The notes under the pieces are model-generated. The model was not told the origin of the DNA. It saw only the letters and a list, made by a program, of their open reading frames with translations, and made no database searches. Below are positions 45,322-53,424 of a stretch of 64,000 nucleotides of DNA, one piece after another. Within the stretch, counting starts at the first letter, position 1; the number at the start of each line of letters is the position of its first letter. Both the position numbers and the translations under genes were made by a program. This DNA comes from an uncultured Bacteroidales bacterium (lineage in GTDB: Bacteria > Bacteroidota > Bacteroidia > Bacteroidales > F082). Location of the stretch: contig CAMHJX010000011.1 in the NCBI GenBank assembly GCA_946185535.1, positions 1 through 64,000 of the forward strand, read 5' to 3'.

Positions 45322-45470
45322 AGCAGGGACTTACGTCGCCTGCTTGGTGTGATGTCTTCTCATTGTAAAGGCAGGGACTTACGTCGCCTGCTTGGTGTGA
45401 TGTCTTCTCATTGTAAGGGCAGGGACTTACGTCGCCTGCTTAATATCTGTCGCCCCTACGGGGCTGGCTC
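45322..45470. repeat. Three 48-bp tandem hairpin repeats upstream of the deaminase fusion
   Basis: CAGGGACTT begins at 45324, 45372 and 45420, period 48. Each unit has AGCAGGGAC-TTAC-GTCGCCTGCT, a hairpin with one bulge. The units are nearly identical (the third changes after CTGCTT). A palindromic GTCGCCCCTACGGGGC follows at 45449-45464. Lies in the gap between the LOG gene and the deaminase gene, both minus strand. Confidence 0.85.
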
Positions 45471-45482
45471 TAACTATTAGCT

Positions 45483-46070
45483 TTAAACTTGTTCTTTAAT
45501 CTCATCTACCCATTTCTTGAGCTCAACGGGCTTAAAGTTCTCAATTCCCTCCAACAGTGCTTTCGGGTCGTCGCTGACGATGAGATTGTTGGCATGTTCG
45601 CGGTGGATGAAACCATCGCGTGTGGCGCGGTCGAGGAAACGAACGATGTCGTCGTAGTATCCGTTCACGTTGAAGAGTGCGACGGGCTTGTCGAACACGC
45701 GCAATTGGCTGAGCACCATTACCTCGAAAAACTCGTCCATCGTCCCCACACCGCCCGGCATGGCGATAAAAGCGTCAGCCATGTCCTCAAGGATTTTCTT
45801 GCGTTCGGCCATCGTCTCGACCACAATCAGCTCGTCGATGTCGGGGCGGCCTACGCGCATGTCAAGCAGATGTTGTGTGATGGTCCCGACAATCCTGCAA
45901 TGGCGTTCTTTCATCACTTCGGCGATGATGTTCATCAAGCCCACATTGCCTCCGCCGTAGAGTAGTTCACAATTGTTATCGGCCAAAACATTGCCCAACT
46001 CGGCTGCTTTTTCCTTGTAAATCGGGTCGAACCCCATACTGCTGCCACAAAAAATGCAGATTTTCTTCAT
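45483..46070 (-). CDS. LOG-family (cytokinin riboside monophosphate phosphoribohydrolase-like) protein
   Basis: 195 residues, Rossmann fold. Motifs IFCGSSMGFDPIY, GGGNVGLMN and PGGVGTMDEFFEV are those of the LOG/TIGR00730 family, which splits nucleoside 5'-monophosphates into base and ribose 5-phosphate. In bacteria the usual substrate is AMP or a related nucleotide. -33/-7 promoter upstream. Confidence 0.92.
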   Translation of the reverse strand: MKKICIFCGSSMGFDPIYKEKAAELGNVLADNNCELLYGGGNVGLMNIIAEVMKERHCRIVGTITQHLLDMRVGRPDIDELIVVETMAERKKILEDMADAFIAMPGGVGTMDEFFEVMVLSQLRVFDKPVALFNVNGYYDDIVRFLDRATRDGFIHREHANNLIVSDDPKALLEGIENFKPVELKKWVDEIKEQV

Positions 46071-46084
46071 TCGGTAAATTTTTG

Positions 46085-46117
46085 CAAAGGTAGTATTTTT
46101 TATTTTTGCCGTGCAAA
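46085..46117 (-). promoter_or_regulatory. Promoter of the LOG-family gene
   Basis: Minus strand: TTTG (46114-46117), 21-base spacer, TACCTTTG (46085-46092). Start codon follows 15 bp later. Confidence 0.65.
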
Positions 46118-46122
46118 TTAAT

Positions 46123-46212
46123 TGCTACTGGCCTTTGGCTTCTGGCTACTGGCTGCTTGTTGATAATCATTGAGCTTCCTTCTTCGTGAAGTCGCCAGTG
46201 GCCAGTAGCCAA
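46123..46212. repeat. Stuttering repeat, phrase CTACTGGCC, between LOG and nucleosidase genes
   Basis: TTGCTACTGGCCTTTGGC, TTCTGGCTACTGGC, then the inverse GCCAGTGGCCAGTAGCCAA. It can fold into a long imperfect hairpin in the divergent gap. Confidence 0.65.
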
Positions 46213-46253
46213 ATTGTGAATCTTTGAATTTTGAATCTTAAATCTTTGAATCT

Positions 46254-47009
46254 ATGACCAGAAATATAGGCATTCTTGGCGCGATGGCGCAAGAAATTGA
46301 TGAAGTGAAAGCCTTGCTGACCGAAAAAACCATCGTGAAAATTGCCAACCGTGAGTTTGTGGTGGGCAAAATCGGCAATGTGCGTTGTGTGGTGGCTTTC
46401 TCCAAATGGGGTAAGGTGGCGGCTACGATTACGGCTACATTATTAATACAGGAGTTTGCAGTGACGGACTTGATTTTTATTGGTACGGCAGGTGCCTTGG
46501 CCGACGGCCTCAAAGTGGGCGACATCGTCATTTCCAAACGCTTGGTGCAGCATGATTTGGATGCCCGCCCCATCATTTCGCGCTTCGAGTTGCCACTGCT
46601 CAACCGTGTTTATGTCGACAGCAACCCGGAATTGACCGAGCTGGCCGGCAAGGCGGTAGCCAACCTTTTGGATAAAGGCGTTGATAAAATGGTGGGCGAG
46701 GAGGCCGTCAAGGATTTCAATCTCGCACCGACCCTGTATTTCGGCGACATTGCCAGTGGCGACCAGTTCATCAACAGCAATGAGAAACGCGAGGAGATCT
46801 TGGTTTTGTTACCCGATGTGCTTTGTGTCGAGATGGAAGGTGCGGCTGTGGCACAGGTTTGCCTTGAGTTTGGCACACCGTTCACGGTCATCCGCACCAT
46901 TAGCGACACCGCCGACCACAATGCTCGCGTCGACTTCGGCAAGTTCATCGTTGAGGTGGCGAATGCTTATTCGCGGGCGATTATAGGGGAGATTGTGAGG
47001 TTGGTTTAA
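46254..47009 (+). CDS. mtnN: 5'-methylthioadenosine/S-adenosylhomocysteine nucleosidase-like protein
   Basis: 251 residues. Begins IGILGAMAQEIDEVKALL, contains FIGTAGAL, DIASGDQFI and VEMEGAAVAQVC with the nucleoside-binding Glu-Met-Glu, and TISDTADHN with catalytic Asp, all as in MTA/SAH nucleosidase. Cleaves adenine from MTA and SAH in methyl recycling. The leader just before the ATG is the AT-rich GAATCTTTGAATTTTGAATC phrase. Confidence 0.93.
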   Translation: MTRNIGILGAMAQEIDEVKALLTEKTIVKIANREFVVGKIGNVRCVVAFSKWGKVAATITATLLIQEFAVTDLIFIGTAGALADGLKVGDIVISKRLVQHDLDARPIISRFELPLLNRVYVDSNPELTELAGKAVANLLDKGVDKMVGEEAVKDFNLAPTLYFGDIASGDQFINSNEKREEILVLLPDVLCVEMEGAAVAQVCLEFGTPFTVIRTISDTADHNARVDFGKFIVEVANAYSRAIIGEIVRLV

Positions 47010-47028
47010 AAGAAAGGTTAAGATCCCT

Positions 47029-47090
47029 GAGCTTGTCGAAGGGCCGACTTGATAGATTGACGGTGCTTCGACATGCTCAGCAACCTGTTT
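47029..47090. repeat. TTCGACAxGCTCA inverted repeat
   Basis: CCTGAGCTTGTCGAAGGGCC then GTGCTTCGACATGCTCAGC, an inverted pair between convergent genes; a widespread genomic repeat type also at 5445-5513 and 56323-56353. Confidence 0.7.
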
Positions 47091-47104
47091 TAATAGAACT
47101 AACA

Positions 47105-48241
47105 CTAACTCTTAACTTCCAACTCCAACCTTATTATCTCCCAAAACATCCCCATCCCGATTTTCAGGATGTCATCGGGAAAATCAAACATCGGGTCATG
47201 AAGGGCAGGTTGTTCTAAGCCTGAACCGAGGCCGAAGAAACCGATGGGACAGACGCTGCCAAACCTTCCGAAGTCCTCCGACCAACGGAAGGGCTCGTCG
47301 AGGTGACCGAGACTTAACTCGAGATTTTTGGCGGCTTGCTCTATGGTTTTCACACAGTTGGCGTCGCTGTTGGTGGCAGCGAAGGCCTCGTGCATCGAGA
47401 AGTTGAAATCGAAGAGGTGGTCTTTGGCCTTGGCGCGGCAAAACTCGATGATTTCAGTTGACATCAGTTCCAGGTTGCTGTCGTTGAAGCTGCGCAGGGT
47501 GAGCCAGATCTCGGCATGGCCGGGAGAAACACCAAAGGTCTCCTCGCCCAGCGTGGTATGCGTGATAACAAAGGTTGTCAAGGGTTTTACGGCTTTCAGT
47601 TGCTCGCGTTTTTTCTCCAATTGGTGGATGAGTTGTGCCAGCAGCTCCGAAGGGCTATGACCCGTCTCGGGTTGCGAGGCATGTGCTGTACGACCGTCGA
47701 AAACGAGCTTCAATCCAAAGGAAGCTGCCGCAAAACAACCATCTTTGACCATTATTTTACCTTTCTCGAAACTAGGGAGGTTGTGCAGCCCGTAAGCCAC
47801 ATCGGGTTTAATTTGCTCAAACTGCGGGTCGCTGAGGATGGCTTGTGCTCCTTGGCCCGTTTCTTCGGCGGGCTGGAAAAGCAACACCACTTCGCCTTGA
47901 TTGGGACGTTGCTCGCCGAGCCATTGCGCCAAGCCGCAGAGTATGGTGGCATGACCGTCGTGGCCGCATTTGTGCGAAATGCCTTGGTTTTGTGAGCGAT
48001 AAGGGATGTCGTTGGGCTCGGGGATGTGTAACGCGTCGATGTCACCACGGATGAGGATGCGCTTGCCAGGCTTGGCACCTTTGTAAATGGCTGCCAAGCC
48101 ATAACCGCCTATTCTTTCGATGATTTGGTCGGGTTGGGTCTGTTTCACCCATTCGTTCAAGATTTTGTTGGTCAACGCTTCCTGCCCTGAGAGCTCGGGG
48201 TGGGCGTGGAGGATATGTCTTAATTCTATGAGGTTTTGCAT
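47105..48241 (-). CDS. M20D-family amidohydrolase
   Basis: 378 residues from the ATG at 48241 (MQNLIELRHILHAHPELSGQE). LHAHPELSGQE and KCGHDGHAT (metal ligands), FQPAEETGQGAQAIL with the catalytic Glu-Glu pair and DVAYGLHNLP fit the M20D group (N-acyl amino acid amidohydrolase/IAA-amino acid hydrolase-like). Likely a cytosolic deacylase of N-acyl amino acids or acetyl-diaminopimelate-type substrates; specificity not readable. Confidence 0.9.
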   Translation of the reverse strand: MQNLIELRHILHAHPELSGQEALTNKILNEWVKQTQPDQIIERIGGYGLAAIYKGAKPGKRILIRGDIDALHIPEPNDIPYRSQNQGISHKCGHDGHATILCGLAQWLGEQRPNQGEVVLLFQPAEETGQGAQAILSDPQFEQIKPDVAYGLHNLPSFEKGKIMVKDGCFAAASFGLKLVFDGRTAHASQPETGHSPSELLAQLIHQLEKKREQLKAVKPLTTFVITHTTLGEETFGVSPGHAEIWLTLRSFNDSNLELMSTEIIEFCRAKAKDHLFDFNFSMHEAFAATNSDANCVKTIEQAAKNLELSLGHLDEPFRWSEDFGRFGSVCPIGFFGLGSGLEQPALHDPMFDFPDDILKIGMGMFWEIIRLELEVKS

Positions 48242-48338
48242 GATGAGATTTTTTGGTGCAAAAGTAGTGTTTTTTGCTAAAGGACTTTCCGAGTCAGAAA
48301 TATTTCGTATTATTGCAGTCTGAAAAGGAGGATTGATT

Positions 48339-48527
48339 ATGACTACTATGACCATCAGTTACGATGAAAAAAATGCTCAGATTATAGATCTTATCCGCAA
48401 GTTGATCGCAGCAGGAGTTGTCACGTATCCTGAGTGGGAAGAATGGACTGAAGAGGAAGAAAAACAAGCGTTCCTTTGTACTTCTAGGGCTAATGCCGCA
48501 AAAATGTTCTCAAAACATCTGGTATGA
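48339..48527 (+). CDS. Antitoxin-like small protein of a PemK/MazF-type pair
   Basis: 62 residues from the ATG at 48339, preceded by AAAAGGAGG, a strong Shine-Dalgarno unusual here. Acidic (EWEEWTEEEEKQAFLC) with an N-terminal MTTMTISYDEKNAQIIDLIR region, the look of small antitoxins. Overlaps the start of the broken toxin gene (ATGA). Confidence 0.6.
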   Translation: MTTMTISYDEKNAQIIDLIRKLIAAGVVTYPEWEEWTEEEEKQAFLCTSRANAAKMFSKHLV

Positions 48528-48669
48528 AGTATTCACAACGTGATATCATAGAAATCAATTTCTTGTTTCCTGACGGTTCATTCAAGCCGCATCCATCCGT
48601 AAAATCAGTAGAATGAAGCAACCTTTCTTTGACGAGATGGTAGATAAAGTCATACAATCCATATTTTAA
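48524..48669 (+). pseudogene. Internally deleted PemK/MazF-like toxin remnant
   Basis: The first 30 codons (MKYSQRDIIEINFLFPDGSF, then KPHPSVKSVE) look like the N-terminus of PemK/MazF toxins (GDIxxxxFPFxDGxxKxRPxxVxS). A stop at 48614 follows. From 48613 a second frame encodes MKQPFFDEMVDKVIQSIF, similar to the C-terminal helix of these toxins. The middle 60 or so residues are missing, so the toxin is dead. Confidence 0.6.
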
Positions 48670-48676
48670 GTTTATT

Positions 48677-49678
48677 ATGCAAACAGTACTCTATCCCCTA
48701 AAATTCAAGCCCATTTTTAAAGACAAAATTTGGGGCGGAAGAAAAATCAAGGAAGTGTTGGGCATGGACTATGGCCCATTGCCGAATTGTGGCGAGGTGT
48801 GGCTGCTCTCAGGCATCTGGGATGAGCAGAGCGAAATCGCCAATGGTGACTTCGAGGGCGATGAAATCAACGACCTGGTGGAGACTTTCATGGGGGATTT
48901 GGTTGGTGAATCTGTATTCGATAAATATGGCGAGCAATTTCCTTTGTTGCTGAAGATTATTGATGCCAATGACTGGCTATCAGTGCAGGTGCATCCCGAC
49001 GACGAATTGGCCCAGAAACGCGACTTGGGCAACGGCAAGACCGAAATGTGGTACGTGATGCAGGCCGATCAAGACGCTGAACTGGTCATGGGCTTCAACC
49101 GCGAGATGACGCGTATGGACTATGTCAATGTGTTGAAAGACAATACGCTGCAAAGCGTTTTGAATCACGAGCAGGTGAAGAAAGACGATGTTTTCTTTAT
49201 CCCTGCAGGTCGCGTCCATGCACTTGGTCCTGGCATCATGGTGGCCGAAATCCAACAGACCAGCGACACCACCTACCGCATCTACGACTGGGATCGTATT
49301 GATGTGGCCGGCATGCGCCGCGAATTGCATATCCCGCAGTCGGTGGAAGCCATCGATGGCACGGTGCCCGAAAACTACAAGATCGAAGTTCTCAATGTGA
49401 TGAACAAGACAGTTCCTGTTGTGGATTGCCAGTATTTCGTGACCAACCTGCTTCAGTTACAGGGCGAAATGGAAAAAGACTATTCCAATCTCGATTCATT
49501 TGTGATTTTGATCGCTTTGGAGGGAAATTTCACCCTTAATTGGGAAAATGGCGCGATATTTGTAAATGCTGGAGAATGTGTCTTGATTCCGAATGTCATC
49601 AAAAAGGTGGCTATCAGGGCCGAAAAATATTGCAAACTGCTTGAAGTATATTGCCAAATTGAAGAAAACGAATTTTAA
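48677..49678 (+). CDS. manA: Mannose-6-phosphate isomerase, class I
   Basis: 333 residues. Cupin metalloenzyme converting fructose 6-phosphate and mannose 6-phosphate. KDKIWGGRKIKE, LSVQVHPDDELA (zinc His), KTEMWYVMQAD and FIPAGRVHALGPGIMVAEIQQTSDTTYRIYDWDR are the class I motifs. Supplies GDP-mannose/fucose routes. Confidence 0.94.
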   Translation: MQTVLYPLKFKPIFKDKIWGGRKIKEVLGMDYGPLPNCGEVWLLSGIWDEQSEIANGDFEGDEINDLVETFMGDLVGESVFDKYGEQFPLLLKIIDANDWLSVQVHPDDELAQKRDLGNGKTEMWYVMQADQDAELVMGFNREMTRMDYVNVLKDNTLQSVLNHEQVKKDDVFFIPAGRVHALGPGIMVAEIQQTSDTTYRIYDWDRIDVAGMRRELHIPQSVEAIDGTVPENYKIEVLNVMNKTVPVVDCQYFVTNLLQLQGEMEKDYSNLDSFVILIALEGNFTLNWENGAIFVNAGECVLIPNVIKKVAIRAEKYCKLLEVYCQIEENEF

Positions 49679-49713
49679 ATCTTTTAATCTTTGAATATTA
49701 AATTTTTGAATCA

Positions 49714-50217
49714 ATGAAAAAACTCATGACACTTTTGCTGATGGCTCTGATGGTGACGGGCCTTCATGCGCAAACGAAATCGGAACTGCCGAACATCACC
49801 TTGAAGAATTTGAAAGGTAAGGATGTGAACATTGCTAAGCTCAACAATGACGGCAAACCCATCGTTATCACTTTCTGGGCCACTTGGTGCGGACCTTGCA
49901 TCAAAGAGCACAACGCCCTCAATGACGTCTATGCGGACTGGCAAGACGAGACCGGTGTGAAGATTTATTCCGTCTCTATTGACGACTCGCGCTCTACCGC
50001 TAAGGTGAAGCCAGTTGTTGATGGTAAGGGCTGGAACTTTGAAGTGCTGCTCGACCCTAACGGCGATTTGAAGCGTGCCATGAATGTGAGCAATCCGCCG
50101 CACACCTTCCTGATTGATGGCAACGGCAAGATTGTGTATCAACACACGGGCTATTTTGAAGGGGCCGAAGACGACCTTTTTGAAGAGATTCTAAAAATCG
50201 CAAAGAAGAAAAAGTGA
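49714..50217 (+). CDS. Exported TlpA/ResA-like thioredoxin
   Basis: 167 residues. Signal peptide about 1-20 (LHAQ). Thioredoxin fold with Cys59-Gly-Pro-Cys62 in FWATWCGPCIKEHN and cis-Pro region NPPHTFLIDGNGKI. Periplasmic thiol-disulfide reductase. Upstream of DUF6029 and Omp28 genes, a trio that recurs in Bacteroidota. The start is preceded by the AT-rich TTTGAATATTAAAT phrase (49676-49713). Confidence 0.93.
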   Translation: MKKLMTLLLMALMVTGLHAQTKSELPNITLKNLKGKDVNIAKLNNDGKPIVITFWATWCGPCIKEHNALNDVYADWQDETGVKIYSVSIDDSRSTAKVKPVVDGKGWNFEVLLDPNGDLKRAMNVSNPPHTFLIDGNGKIVYQHTGYFEGAEDDLFEEILKIAKKKK

Positions 50218-50221
50218 TTCA

Positions 50222-50290
50222 TTGACGCGAGACTTCGAGACGCGAGACACGAGTCCTTGTCCCGCGTCCCGCAGTCTCGTGTCCCATGTC
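50222..50290. repeat. Stuttering repeat, phrase GACTTCGAGACGCGAGAC, before the DUF6029 gene
   Basis: GACGCGAGACTTCGAGACGC, GAGACACGAG, then the inverse CCGCGTCCCGCAGTCTCGTGTC. Same family as 9240-9362 and 21698-21775. Confidence 0.65.
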
Positions 50291-50304
50291 AAAAACATAC
50301 ATTT

Positions 50305-52044
50305 ATGCGAAAACACATACTAGTTTTACTCGCACTCGCCCTGGGTTTCAGTTTCAGAGCGAGTGCTCAGTCGTTTGTTGAAGGCGGCCAGGTGAGCGGC
50401 AGCTTCCAGACCGATGCACAATACTATATGCTCGACAAGGGTATCGGTATTAACGACTTAAATGGCAAGAAATTTGGCATCAATGGCTTCGGCAAGGTGA
50501 ACTACACTAATGGTGACTTCTCGGCGGGCATCCGCTTTGAGGCTTTCATGCCCGAGCTGAACGGTTTCCGTAGCGAGCTGAATGGCGTGGGCTTGGCCAA
50601 CTTCTTCGCCACCTACGACAACGGCTTCATCGGCATGACCGTGGGCGACATCTACGACCAGTTTGGCAGCGGACTTGTGTTCCGTACCTACGAGGAATGG
50701 TCGCTGGGCATGGACAACGCCCTGCGCGGTGCACGCGTGGTGTTGCGTCCCACACAAGGCGTCACATTGAAAGGCGTCTATGGTCGCCAGCGTTTCTTCT
50801 GGGCTCCGTATCTTGAACGCGACATGGGCAACGACGACTATCGTGGCATTGTGCGTGGTGTGGATGCCGAATGGGATCTCAACCAGAGCATTTCCTCGCT
50901 TAACGACTCGGAGTTCAAGATGAGCCTCGGCGGTAGCTTTGTCAGCAAAAAACAGGCCGACCAAAGCTCGTTCTACAACATTCCCGAAAATGTAAGTGCC
51001 GCTGCTGCTCGCATCAACTTGGGTTATGGCAATTTCGCTTTCAGCACTGAGTATGCCTACAAAATCAACGACCCGTCGGCCATCAACAACTTCATTTACA
51101 AAGAAGGCCGCGCCTTGATGTCGTCGCTGAGTTACTCGCAGCAGGGTTTTGGTGCTGTGTTGCAAGTGAAACGCACCGACAACATGAGCTTCAAGTCGAT
51201 GTACACGGGCAAGCAGAATGATTTGGACATTAACTTCATCCCACCTATTAATTATACCCACACACATAGCCTGCCGTCGATGTACACCTATTCGACGCAG
51301 CCTAATGGCGAGATGGCTGCCCAGTTGCAGGTCAACTACACCATCCCCAGAGGTACCGCTCTTGGTGGTAAGTATGGCACTAAGTTGGCCTTCAACATGA
51401 GCCAGGTGAACGACATTGTCCGCGATTCTGTTGCTTTCGGCAACCAGATGGCTTTGAACCAAGCTGGCACTTTGGGCTATGCTTCCAAGTTCTTTGCCGT
51501 TAGCGACCACCGCTTCTTCCGCGACATCAACTTCGAGATTGACAAGAAGATTAGCAAGGACTGGCACCTCACCGCACAATACATCAACTTGTATTACGAC
51601 ATTGAGACCATCGAAGGCCATGCTGGTTCGCCTGTTGTGAAGGCCAATATCGGTTTCATGGATGTGACCTATAAGATCAACAAGCGCCAGAGCTTGCGCC
51701 TCGAGTTGCAAGGCTTGTGGGAAAACGAAGTCCACAAAGGCTACGAGGTTGAAGAAAGCGAGAAGAAAGACTACCAAAAGCGTGGCGATTGGGCCTTTGC
51801 ACTGCTGGAATACTCTGTCAACCCGCATTGGTCGTTCTCCATCGCCGACAAGTGGAACTATGGTAACCCTGTAGAGGAGTATCGCGATCATTATTTCACG
51901 GGCACGGTCACCTACATCCATGATGCCACCCGTGTCATGCTGAGCGCAGGTCGCCAAAGCGAAGGTGTGGTCTGCGTGGGTGGTGTGTGCCGCACGGTTC
52001 CTGCTTCAAGCGGCGTTTCGCTGACCGTTTCAACGAGTTTTTAA
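50305..52044 (+). CDS. DUF6029-type outer membrane beta-barrel protein
   Basis: 579 residues from the ATG at 50305. Signal peptide about 1-22 (ASAQ). Long run of amphipathic strands with aromatic turns (YTNGDFSAGIRFEAFMPELN, VGDIYDQFGSGLVFRTYEEW) and a final strand SSGVSLTVSTSF ending in Phe, the barrel signature. Family is known as DUF6029, always beside TlpA-like and Omp28-like genes. Role unproven. Confidence 0.82.
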   Translation: MRKHILVLLALALGFSFRASAQSFVEGGQVSGSFQTDAQYYMLDKGIGINDLNGKKFGINGFGKVNYTNGDFSAGIRFEAFMPELNGFRSELNGVGLANFFATYDNGFIGMTVGDIYDQFGSGLVFRTYEEWSLGMDNALRGARVVLRPTQGVTLKGVYGRQRFFWAPYLERDMGNDDYRGIVRGVDAEWDLNQSISSLNDSEFKMSLGGSFVSKKQADQSSFYNIPENVSAAAARINLGYGNFAFSTEYAYKINDPSAINNFIYKEGRALMSSLSYSQQGFGAVLQVKRTDNMSFKSMYTGKQNDLDINFIPPINYTHTHSLPSMYTYSTQPNGEMAAQLQVNYTIPRGTALGGKYGTKLAFNMSQVNDIVRDSVAFGNQMALNQAGTLGYASKFFAVSDHRFFRDINFEIDKKISKDWHLTAQYINLYYDIETIEGHAGSPVVKANIGFMDVTYKINKRQSLRLELQGLWENEVHKGYEVEESEKKDYQKRGDWAFALLEYSVNPHWSFSIADKWNYGNPVEEYRDHYFTGTVTYIHDATRVMLSAGRQSEGVVCVGGVCRTVPASSGVSLTVSTSF

Positions 52045-52074
52045 TCAATGTTTAAAATTCTAAAAATCAGAGCA

Positions 52075-53412
52075 ATGAAAAAGATTTTAAGAATATTTGC
52101 CTTGGCCTTGACTGTCATGTTGGGTCTGAATGCCTGCGATGTCGAGAAGGAGCCTTACATTCAAGGTTCTGAAGACGAGAGATTTATTTTGGAATTTAGA
52201 GTGGATAGTGTTTATGGCACTGTTGACGAGGATAACAAGATAGTGAGGTTGGATTTTCCTGCCGGAATGGATGTGACCCATTTGACGCCGACGATTATCA
52301 TTTCAAATTATGCCACCATTGAACCAGCTTCGGGAGTGGCTCAAGATTTCACCAACCCCGTCTATTACACAGTCACCGCCATGAGCGGTGCCACGGCGCA
52401 ATATATGGTGGAGGCAGTAGTTCACGATGTCGACAACGAAAAAAACATCCTGTCGTTCCGTTTCGATGCTTTGGATGATAGCGGTGTGATCGATCAAATC
52501 GCTCGTACGATTTCCTTTGTGCTTCCTGCCGAAACGGATGTCACGCAATTGGTTCCCACCATTGAAGTGTCGGAAGGTGCCACAGTGGAACCCGCTTCGG
52601 GCGTAGCTCAAGATTTTACCAATCCCGTGACTTATACTGTGACCGCACTTAATGGCACAACAGCAGTTTATACTGTGACTGTCGTTTTGGAAGGCGGCGA
52701 TGTGGAGCCTACAGGAAAGACGGTGCTGATTAAGGACTTCACTGGCGCTCGTTGCGTCAACTGCCCTGCCGCCGCTGAGCATGCCCATAACCTGCAACAT
52801 CAATTGGATGAGGATCATATCTTCATCATGAGCGTCCATGCTGGATACTTGGCTCAACCTATGGGCAGTTTCCCCGATTTCCTCACCGACGAAGGCACCG
52901 AATGGTATAACAACAATAACTCCAACCCCTTGTTTACTGTCGACCATGTGGCATTGACAGAAGGGAACACGCTCAACGAGACGCAAATCGATGCTCCTGT
53001 GACTGCTGCTTTGGAAGAAGAGCAGACATTTGAGATTGTGGTGGGACGGCAGTTTGATGAAGCCTCTCGTCAGTTGCAGGTCAGTGTCCAGACTGTCGCA
53101 TTGGTTGACTTTGACGGAGAATTCTACATTACGGCTTGTCTGGTTGAGGACCATGTCATCGGCTGGCAAACCATTCCGGGTGGCGTCGACAAGGAATATG
53201 ATTTCCGTAATGTATTCCGTGGCACGCTCAACGGCGCATACGGCGAGGCGTTCGAAGACCTCCATGTGGATACCAACGACACTTTCTATTTCAACTATAG
53301 CACTGAAATCAATGCCGACTATAACGCCAACGAGTGCTACCTGATGGTTTATGTCTACGACAAGAGCCAGGGCGACAAGATTTTACAGACAGCGGTGAAG
53401 AAAATCAAATAA
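52075..53412 (+). CDS. Omp28-related outer membrane lipoprotein
   Basis: 445 residues from the ATG at 52075. Lipobox LNAC (Cys21). Two Ig-like repeats about 38-117 and 122-204, each with EPASGVAQDFTNPV.YTVTA. Then an Omp28 domain with Cys227-Val-Asn-Cys230 in TGARCVNCPAAAEHAH, resembling a thioredoxin-like motif. Omp28 proteins are major outer membrane antigens of Porphyromonas. Co-transcribed with DUF6029. Confidence 0.88.
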   Translation: MKKILRIFALALTVMLGLNACDVEKEPYIQGSEDERFILEFRVDSVYGTVDEDNKIVRLDFPAGMDVTHLTPTIIISNYATIEPASGVAQDFTNPVYYTVTAMSGATAQYMVEAVVHDVDNEKNILSFRFDALDDSGVIDQIARTISFVLPAETDVTQLVPTIEVSEGATVEPASGVAQDFTNPVTYTVTALNGTTAVYTVTVVLEGGDVEPTGKTVLIKDFTGARCVNCPAAAEHAHNLQHQLDEDHIFIMSVHAGYLAQPMGSFPDFLTDEGTEWYNNNNSNPLFTVDHVALTEGNTLNETQIDAPVTAALEEEQTFEIVVGRQFDEASRQLQVSVQTVALVDFDGEFYITACLVEDHVIGWQTIPGGVDKEYDFRNVFRGTLNGAYGEAFEDLHVDTNDTFYFNYSTEINADYNANECYLMVYVYDKSQGDKILQTAVKKIK

Positions 53413-53424
53413 TCCGACGGCCTA

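Noticed and set aside
45322..45470. CRISPR array
   Set aside because: The whole 48-bp unit is repeated, so there are no unique spacers.
45247..45480. 77-residue plus-strand ORF with 16-residue repeats
   Set aside because: It is the 48-bp hairpin array read in frame.
50458..51957. 499-residue minus-strand ORF
   Set aside because: Antisense shadow of the DUF6029 barrel gene; no signal peptide or motif, composition rich in Val/His/Gln as expected from the complement.
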